A stretch of 11,422 nt of DNA, taken from positions 1 through 11,422 of the forward strand of contig JAKFXJ010000201.1 of NCBI GenBank assembly GCA_021731425.1. The letters run 5' to 3'. The notes beneath the pieces are model-generated. The model worked only from the letters and a program-made list of their open reading frames with translations, had not been told where the DNA came from and did no database searches. This DNA comes from Limnohabitans sp. (GTDB lineage Bacteria; Pseudomonadota; Gammaproteobacteria; Burkholderiales; Burkholderiaceae_C). Of this stretch, positions 6,638 through 11,422 are shown one piece after another (within the stretch, counting starts at the first letter, position 1; every line of letters begins with the position of its first letter). The position numbers and the translations under genes are program-made.

Positions 6638-6643
6638 CTTGTC

Positions 6644-7621
6644 ATGACCACCGACACCCAGCCCAGTCTGAGCCCCGTACAAGACGCGTATTTGCGCGAG
6701 CGCTCGGACTGGATGGGCGCGTATTTGGTGTTGCACGCTTGGGGCGTGATCGCCTTGGCCATGGCGTTTTTCATCGCCTGGCCCAATCCCTTGAGCTTTG
6801 TGGTGGCCGTGGTCATCATCGGTGGGCGGCAGCTGGGTTTGGCGATCTTGATGCACGACGCTGCGCACCGCGCCTTGTTCAAAAACACCCGGCTCAACGA
6901 CACGCTGGGTTCGTTTTTGTGCGGCTGGCCTGTTGGGGCAAGCCTCACGCTTTACCGCCCCTACCACCTGAGTCACCACCGCCACACCCAACAAGCCGAA
7001 GACCCCGACCTGATTTTGTCGGCGCCATTCCCGATCACGAAACAAAGCTTTTGGCGCAAGATGCGGCGCGACATTCTGGGCATCACCGGTTACCAGCGGC
7101 GCCTGGAATTTTTCCGCATGGAAATGGGCGACAGCCCCAGTCGCTGGCAGCGCGTGAAGAACCTGTGGGCCGCAGAAAAACACTTTTTCTTGAGCAACCT
7201 GGCCATCTTGGCTGTCACGACCGCAGCGGGAGTGTGGTGGGCCTACTTTGTGCTGTGGCTCTTGCCTTTGCTGACCTGGTACCAGGTCATCAGCCGCGTG
7301 CGCAACATCGCCGAGCATGCGGTGGTCGGCAACAACGATGACCGCTTGCGCAACACCCGCACCACGCTGACGAATTGGGGCATGCGCATGGTGCTGGCGC
7401 CGTACTGGGTCAATTACCACCTGGAACACCACCTGTTTGTGTTCACCCCCTGCTGGAAGTTGCCTGCCGCCCACCGCATGCTGATGACACAAGGCTTTGG
7501 CCCGCGCATGGAGCTGGCCCAGGGTTATCTGGCGGTGCTGCGCCAAGCCGTGTCCAAGCCGCACGACGGCCCCAAACACGGCAAGACGGGTGACCAACGC
7601 AAACGCGCGGCGCTCATCTGA
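6644..7621 (+). CDS. Membrane fatty acid desaturase family protein
   Basis: This 325-aa integral membrane di-iron enzyme has all three histidine boxes: HDAAH (71-75), HLSHH (108-112) and HLEHH (259-263), plus an additional RNIAEH (220-225). Hydrophobic segments lie at about 25-46, 51-70, 88-103 and 182-211, giving the expected layout with the His boxes on the cytoplasmic face. The family inserts double bonds into acyl chains or hydroxylates lipids and related compounds using O2. The substrate is not evident. An in-frame ATG at 6596 would add 16 residues (MCIDGYKMCIFAHRLV) encoded by the hairpin region; I prefer the ATG at 6644 because the product then starts MTTDTQPS, a plausible polar N-terminus. 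No Shine-Dalgarno sequence is clear at either start. The SDR gene follows after 23 nt, so the enzyme may act in an oxidative route with the downstream SDR and acyl-CoA synthetase (inference). Confidence 0.92.
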   Translation: MTTDTQPSLSPVQDAYLRERSDWMGAYLVLHAWGVIALAMAFFIAWPNPLSFVVAVVIIGGRQLGLAILMHDAAHRALFKNTRLNDTLGSFLCGWPVGASLTLYRPYHLSHHRHTQQAEDPDLILSAPFPITKQSFWRKMRRDILGITGYQRRLEFFRMEMGDSPSRWQRVKNLWAAEKHFFLSNLAILAVTTAAGVWWAYFVLWLLPLLTWYQVISRVRNIAEHAVVGNNDDRLRNTRTTLTNWGMRMVLAPYWVNYHLEHHLFVFTPCWKLPAAHRMLMTQGFGPRMELAQGYLAVLRQAVSKPHDGPKHGKTGDQRKRAALI

Positions 7622-7633
7622 GCGCCCCAACCC

Positions 7634-7638
7634 AAGGA
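7634..7638 (+). promoter_or_regulatory. Shine-Dalgarno site deciding the SDR start
   Basis: AAGGA lies 6 nt before the ATG at 7645. An in-frame TTG at 7639 would be directly next to this site, too close to use it, so the ATG is the likely start. Confidence 0.7.
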
Positions 7639-7644
7639 TTGAAC

Positions 7645-8427
7645 ATGGCACACCGACTCGACCAACAAGTGGCCATCGTGACCGGCGCAAGCCGTGGCAT
7701 CGGCCGTGCGATTTCCGAGGCTTATGCGGCCGAAGGGGCCAGCTTGTGCCTTATCGCCACCGACACGGCACGTTTGAAGGAAGTCAAAGACAGCCTGGGC
7801 CTGCCAGCCGAGCGCATCATGACTTTGGGCCTGAACGTGACCGAGCGTGACGCCTGTTTTGCGGCCGTGGCACAAGTTGAAGAGCGCTTTGGGCGCGTCG
7901 ACGTGCTGGTCAACAACGCAGGGGTGTACCGGGCCAAGCCTTTCCTCGAATACGCACCGCAGGACTTTCAGGACATGCTCGATGTGAACCTGTTTGGTGT
8001 TCTGCACTTCATGCAAGCGTGCCTGCCGGGCATGCAGGCACGGCGACACGGGCGCATCGTCAACATCGCCTCCACAGCGGGCAAATGGGGCTCGCGCAAC
8101 CAAAGCGCCTACAACGTCAGCAAGCACGCGGTGGTGGGCCTGACGCGCTGTGTGGCGCTCGAGGCCAGCCCACACGCGGTGACTGTGAATGCGATCTGCC
8201 CCGGCTTTGTGCAGACCGACATGGTGGAAACACTGAAAGCCCAGGTCGCGCAAAGTTCAGGCATGAGCGGCGACGACATGGTCAAGGCCGCTTTGGCGCG
8301 GGTGCCCCTGGGGCGTGTGCTGAACCCAGACGAGATCGCCGCACTGGCGGTCTACCTGGGCTCTCACGAGTCACGCGGCATGACAGGGCAGTCCATCTTG
8401 CTCGATGGTGGCATGGTCCTGGTCTAG
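7645..8427 (+). CDS. Short-chain dehydrogenase/reductase (SDR), classical FabG/BadH-like
   Basis: The 260-aa protein is a complete classical SDR. It shows the nucleotide-binding TGASRGIG (13-20), NNAG (90-93), a catalytic Ser in IAS (S143), and the active-site pair in YNVSK (Y156, K160), followed by the CPGFVQTDM segment after the catalytic helix. It ends in an LLDGG motif typical of FabG-like enzymes. Such enzymes interconvert a hydroxyl and a keto group using NAD(P)H. Similarity in the YNVSKHAVVGLTR region to hydroxyacyl-CoA and alicyclic hydroxy-acid dehydrogenases is suggestive only. It sits between a desaturase-family gene and an acyl-CoA synthetase gene, which fits oxidation of a hydroxyacyl-CoA intermediate (inference). 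Confidence 0.95.
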   Translation: MAHRLDQQVAIVTGASRGIGRAISEAYAAEGASLCLIATDTARLKEVKDSLGLPAERIMTLGLNVTERDACFAAVAQVEERFGRVDVLVNNAGVYRAKPFLEYAPQDFQDMLDVNLFGVLHFMQACLPGMQARRHGRIVNIASTAGKWGSRNQSAYNVSKHAVVGLTRCVALEASPHAVTVNAICPGFVQTDMVETLKAQVAQSSGMSGDDMVKAALARVPLGRVLNPDEIAALAVYLGSHESRGMTGQSILLDGGMVLV

Positions 8428-8466
8428 TGACCGCATCGAATCGACTCGACTCTCTTCCCAAATCAC

Positions 8467-9996
8467 ATGAACATCGCCCTCTGGTTGGCCCGCAGCGCCG
8501 AACGTTACCCGCAGCAAGCGGCCATTGCACACGGCACGCAGGTCTGGTGCAACTACGCGCAATTTGCTCAACGCGCTGCGCGTACGGCCCACTGGCTGCA
8601 GACCCAAGGTGTACAGCCCGGCGACCGCGTGATGCTGTTCTTGTACAACTCGCCGGACTATTTGCCGCTGATGTGGGGCATCTGGTGGGCCGGTGCGGTG
8701 GCGGTGCCGGTCAATGCCAAATTGCACGAACGCGAAGCCGCGTGGATCGCCCAGCACAGCGAAGCACGCATCGCTTTTTGCGACAGCAAACGGGAACACG
8801 ATTTCACACAAGCGCTGCGCGAACTTGGCGTTGGTACAGGTGTCGCGGTCAACACTGCCTTCATGTTGCAAGAGGACGCCCCACAGCTGCCTTTGCAAGT
8901 ACGAAGCGACGACGACCCGGTCTGGTTGTTCTACACCAGTGGCACCACCGGCCGCCCCAAGGGCGTGGTGCTGTGCGCCCGCCAGTTGCGTGGCTGTACG
9001 CTGGCGTATTTCGGCTCAGTGCAATCGGTGGAGCGCGGCGACACCATGCTGCACCCCGCGCCCCTTTCGCACGGCGGCGGCATGTACCACTTGCCGTATG
9101 TGCTGAACGCGGGCTTGAACGTGGTGCCCCGATCCGACGGGTTTGACCCGCACGAAGCCCTGGCGCTGGCCGCGCACTGGCAGCGGGCCTCGTTTTTTGC
9201 AGCGCCCACCATGGTGCGGCGGCTGGTGGACGCGGCACGCACCTTGCCCGAGCGGCCGCAGGGCCTGGCCACCATCGTTTATGGCGGCGGCCCCATGTAT
9301 CTGGCCGACATCGAAGAGGCGTTGCAAGTCATCGGCCCGCACTTTGCGCAGATCTACGGCCAAGGCGAATGCCCCATGACCATCAGCGTCTTGCCCAAGA
9401 GCGATGTGCTGGACACCCACCACCCACGCTGGCGTGAACGCCTGGCCTCGGTGGGCCACGCACAGGCCATGGTCGAGGTGAGGATTTGCGACAAGGCGGG
9501 TGCCGAACTGCCCGTTGGCGAAGTGGGTGAGATTTGTGTGCGCAGTGAGTTGGTCATGGCCGGTTATTGGCGTGACTCCGAAGCCACCGCCAAAGCGATT
9601 TGCAATGGCTGGTTGCAAACCGGTGATGTAGGCCGCCTGGATGCCGACGGCTACTTGAGCTTGCTCGACCGTTCCAAGGACATGGTGATCAGCGGTGGCA
9701 CCAACATCTACCCTCGCGAAGTGGAAGAAGCCTTGCTCACCCATCCGCAGGTGGCCGAGGTCTCGGTGATCGGCCGTCCCGACCCCGAGTGGGGCGAGGT
9801 GGTGGTGGCTTTTGTGGTGTGCCACTCAGACCTGAGCGTGTCTGAACTGGACGCGCACTGCCTGTCTCAGGTCGCACGCTTCAAGCGCCCCAAGCATTAC
9901 CACTTGGTGCAGAGCTTGCCCAAGAACCACTACGGCAAGGTGCTCAAAACCGAGTTGCGCACCCTGGATGCACAGCACCTGCAAACCAAGGCATGA
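8467..9996 (+). CDS. AMP-dependent acyl-CoA synthetase / ligase (ANL superfamily)
   Basis: This 509-aa enzyme would activate a carboxylic acid to its acyl-AMP and then its CoA thioester. Core motifs are the phosphate loop YTSGTTGRPKG (156-166), the YGQGE motif (297-301), GWLQTGD (381-387) with the ribose-binding Asp, the hinge DRSKDMVISGG (401-411) followed by NIYPREVEE, and the C-terminal catalytic Lys in YGKVLK (K491). The length fits medium-chain or aromatic/alicyclic acyl-CoA ligases. No N-terminal extension, carrier domain or membrane segment is seen. The start MNIALWLARSAERYP is family-like, although no strong Shine-Dalgarno site is present. It lies 39 nt after the SDR gene, so the two are probably co-transcribed. 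The acid specificity cannot be told from sequence alone; the nearby HAAT importer suggests an imported carboxylic acid (inference). Confidence 0.94.
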   Translation: MNIALWLARSAERYPQQAAIAHGTQVWCNYAQFAQRAARTAHWLQTQGVQPGDRVMLFLYNSPDYLPLMWGIWWAGAVAVPVNAKLHEREAAWIAQHSEARIAFCDSKREHDFTQALRELGVGTGVAVNTAFMLQEDAPQLPLQVRSDDDPVWLFYTSGTTGRPKGVVLCARQLRGCTLAYFGSVQSVERGDTMLHPAPLSHGGGMYHLPYVLNAGLNVVPRSDGFDPHEALALAAHWQRASFFAAPTMVRRLVDAARTLPERPQGLATIVYGGGPMYLADIEEALQVIGPHFAQIYGQGECPMTISVLPKSDVLDTHHPRWRERLASVGHAQAMVEVRICDKAGAELPVGEVGEICVRSELVMAGYWRDSEATAKAICNGWLQTGDVGRLDADGYLSLLDRSKDMVISGGTNIYPREVEEALLTHPQVAEVSVIGRPDPEWGEVVVAFVVCHSDLSVSELDAHCLSQVARFKRPKHYHLVQSLPKNHYGKVLKTELRTLDAQHLQTKA

Positions 9997-10157
9997 AACC
10001 TTGAGGTTGCGGGCCACATGACGCTTGTGCCTTGTTCGTGACAGACACCTGCGTGACAAGACATCGGGATTACCATGACACGAAACTGACGATCGACCTC
10101 CACAATTTGGACGCTATCCAAGTCACTGTCGACGAACAATGAACAAGAGCCCTCCAG

Positions 10158-10934
10158 ATGTCCAGCAATTTCATTCTTGAAACCCGAGAGCTTGTCAAAG
10201 AGTTCAAGGGCTTCGTTGCCGTCAACGGCGTGAGCCTGAATGTGCAGCGTGGTCACATCCACGCGCTGATCGGCCCCAACGGCGCAGGCAAGACGACCGT
10301 CTTCAACCTGCTGACCAAGTTCCTGATCCCAACGCGTGGGCAGATTTTGTTCAACGGTCACGACATCACGCCCGAGAAACCTTCTCAGGTGGCGCGGCGA
10401 GGCATCGTGCGGTCGTTCCAGATCTCTGCCACCTTCCCCAACCTCACGGTGATGGAGAACGTGCGCATTGGCTTGCAACGTGCCACGGGCACGTCGATGC
10501 ACTTTTGGCGGTCTGAGCGCAGCCTGAACCAGCTCAACGACAAGGCCATGGCTCTGCTCGACCAAGTTGATTTGGGCAATATGGCCGACCTGACGGCGGT
10601 GGAGTTGCCTTATGGCCGCAAGCGTGCCTTAGAGATCGCCACCACGCTGGCCATGGACCCCGAGCTGATGCTGCTGGACGAGCCCACACAAGGCATGGGC
10701 CACGAGGACGTGGACCGCGTGACCCAGCTCATCAAAAAAGTCGGAGCCAACCGCACCATCTTGATGGTGGAGCACAACATGAATGTCGTGTCCAAAATTG
10801 CAGACACCATCAGTGTCTTACAACGTGGACAGGTGATTGCAGAAGGACCTTACGCCGTGGTGTCGCAAAACCCCCAAGTGCTCGAAGCCTACATGGGCAC
10901 GACCGATAACCAACTGGAGGGGGCCCATGGCTGA
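10158..10934 (+). CDS. livG: ABC transporter ATP-binding protein, LivG type (HAAT family)
   Basis: This 258-aa nucleotide-binding subunit belongs to a branched-chain-amino-acid-type importer. It shows Walker A GPNGAGKT (39-46), a Q-loop Gln in RSFQIS (Q88), the signature region LPYGRKRALEIA (150-161), Walker B LMLLDE (170-175) with the catalytic Glu, and the H-loop His in MVEHNMNVV (H206). The signature reads LPYGR rather than the general LSGGQ; LivG proteins commonly deviate here (the E. coli protein has LAYGQ). The C-terminal portion VIAEGPYAVVSQNPQVLEAYMG is typical of LivG. HAAT importers carry amino acids, urea, or aromatic and other carboxylic acids. The permease and receptor genes are not in the window. 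Its stop overlaps livF by 8 nt. It starts 161 nt after the acyl-CoA synthetase gene, with no terminator seen between, so operon membership with that gene is possible but unproven. Confidence 0.93.
   Translation: MSSNFILETRELVKEFKGFVAVNGVSLNVQRGHIHALIGPNGAGKTTVFNLLTKFLIPTRGQILFNGHDITPEKPSQVARRGIVRSFQISATFPNLTVMENVRIGLQRATGTSMHFWRSERSLNQLNDKAMALLDQVDLGNMADLTAVELPYGRKRALEIATTLAMDPELMLLDEPTQGMGHEDVDRVTQLIKKVGANRTILMVEHNMNVVSKIADTISVLQRGQVIAEGPYAVVSQNPQVLEAYMGTTDNQLEGAHG
10916..10921 (+). promoter_or_regulatory. Strong Shine-Dalgarno site for livF inside livG
   Basis: GGAGGG within the last codons of livG lies 5 nt before the ATG at 10927. Together with the 8-nt gene overlap it indicates translational coupling and roughly equal production of the two ATPase subunits. 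Confidence 0.8.
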
Positions 10935-11422
10935 GTCCAAAGAATTCCTGCGCATCAGCAACCTGCAGTCTTGGTACGGCGAGTCGCACATCCTGCATGG
11001 GGTCGACATGACCGTCAACGAAGGCGAGGTGGTGACCTTGCTGGGCCGCAACGGTGCCGGGCGCACCACCACCATCAAGTCCATCTTGGGCTTGGTCGGT
11101 CGGCGAACAGGCTCGATCACCATCAAGGGCCAGGAAACGGTGAACTGGGCGCCGCACCAGATTGCCAAACTCGGCATTGGTTATTGCCCTGAAGAGCGTG
11201 GCATTTTCTCGGCACTGACCTGCGAAGAGAACCTGCTGCTGCCGCCCGTCATTGCTCCCAATGGCATGTCGGTTGAAGAAATCTACGAGATGTTCCCCAA
11301 TCTGCTGGAGCGCCGTAACAGCCCTGGCACCCGCCTGTCCGGTGGTGAGCAGCAGATGCTGGCTGTGGGCCGCATCCTGCGCACAGGAGCACGCTTTTTG
11401 TTGCTCGACGAAATCTCCGAAG
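10927..11422 (+). CDS. livF: ABC transporter ATP-binding protein, LivF type (partial, runs off right edge)
   Basis: The first 165 codons of the partner ATPase are present. It begins MAESKEFLRISNLQSWYGES. The Walker A motif reads GRNGAGRT (40-47), with Arg at position 46 in place of the near-universal Lys. The Q-loop region is YCPEERGIFSALTCEENL (86-103), the signature is canonical LSGGEQQ (137-143), and Walker B is FLLLDE (157-162), followed by ISE where Pro-Thr/Ser-Glu is usual. The reading frame is intact and codon use matches its neighbours, so the Arg is not an obvious sequencing artefact. LivF pairs with LivG beneath two permease subunits to power uptake. The C-terminal third, including the H-loop, is outside the window. 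Confidence 0.93.
   Translation, partial: MAESKEFLRISNLQSWYGESHILHGVDMTVNEGEVVTLLGRNGAGRTTTIKSILGLVGRRTGSITIKGQETVNWAPHQIAKLGIGYCPEERGIFSALTCEENLLLPPVIAPNGMSVEEIYEMFPNLLERRNSPGTRLSGGEQQMLAVGRILRTGARFLLLDEISE

Noticed and set aside
6578..7690. Antisense open frame of about 370 codons opposite the desaturase gene
   Set aside because: It is His/Gln/Val-rich with no recognisable domain, and it mirrors a strongly supported desaturase gene in GC-rich DNA; an out-of-frame shadow.
8019..9146. Same-strand open frame of about 375 codons overlapping the SDR and acyl-CoA synthetase genes in another frame
   Set aside because: It is Arg/His-rich with no domain and covers two genes with complete catalytic motifs; a shadow.
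9016..9825. Antisense open frame of about 269 codons opposite the acyl-CoA synthetase gene
   Set aside because: It is His/Gly-rich with no recognisable motif and lies fully opposite a well-supported gene.
1..11422. tRNA or rRNA genes, CRISPR arrays, insertion sequences, toxin-antitoxin or phage genes
   Set aside because: Reading both strands showed no regularly spaced repeats, transposase or integrase motifs, terminal inverted repeats or tRNA-like cloverleaf regions; spacers are too short to hold further genes.

Overview
The window looks like chromosomal DNA of a betaproteobacterium, most likely Burkholderiales/Comamonadaceae. The evidence is the yidC-mnmE gene pair at the left edge, a GC-rich coding bias, an orphan Bug-type solute receptor of the kind greatly expanded in this order, and a LivG/LivF pair of a type I associate with this group. 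The genus cannot be fixed from the sequence alone. All genes I accept lie on the + strand, and no gap without a gene exceeds about 160 bases.

Layout. (1) 1-1567 is housekeeping: the last 30 codons of yidC, a strong intrinsic terminator, and a complete mnmE (tRNA wobble-uridine modification GTPase). (2) 1709-6489 is a tightly packed catabolic-looking operon. It holds a GntR/FCD regulator with a palindrome next to its start codon, a single-module VOC (glyoxalase/extradiol dioxygenase-like) metalloenzyme, an FAH-family hydrolase, a zinc-less MDR quinone-type oxidoreductase, a secreted Bug/TctC solute-binding protein, and a DUF1185 'amino acid synthesis family' protein. (3) 6644-9996 is a second group: a membrane di-iron fatty acid desaturase-like enzyme preceded by a long hairpin, an SDR oxidoreductase, and an acyl-CoA synthetase. 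(4) 10158-11422 holds the two ATPase genes livG and livF of a branched-chain-amino-acid-type (HAAT) ABC importer; livF runs off the right edge.

How the genes may work together (inference). The 1709-6489 set reads as capture of a small organic acid (Bug protein), metal-dependent rearrangement or ring cleavage (VOC), hydrolysis or tautomerisation of the product (FAH), double-bond reduction (MDR) and an uncharacterised step (DUF1185), under a ligand-responsive GntR repressor. I do not recognise this exact gene set as a described pathway. The 6644-11422 set reads as uptake of a carboxylic acid by the ABC importer, CoA activation, and oxidation by the desaturase/hydroxylase-type enzyme and the SDR.

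The most notable details are: a Walker A Lys-to-Arg change in LivF, paired with a non-canonical signature motif in LivG that would fall in the same composite ATP site; a Gln at a usual His metal-ligand position in the VOC enzyme; and a 35-nt hairpin ending 6 nt before the desaturase start codon.
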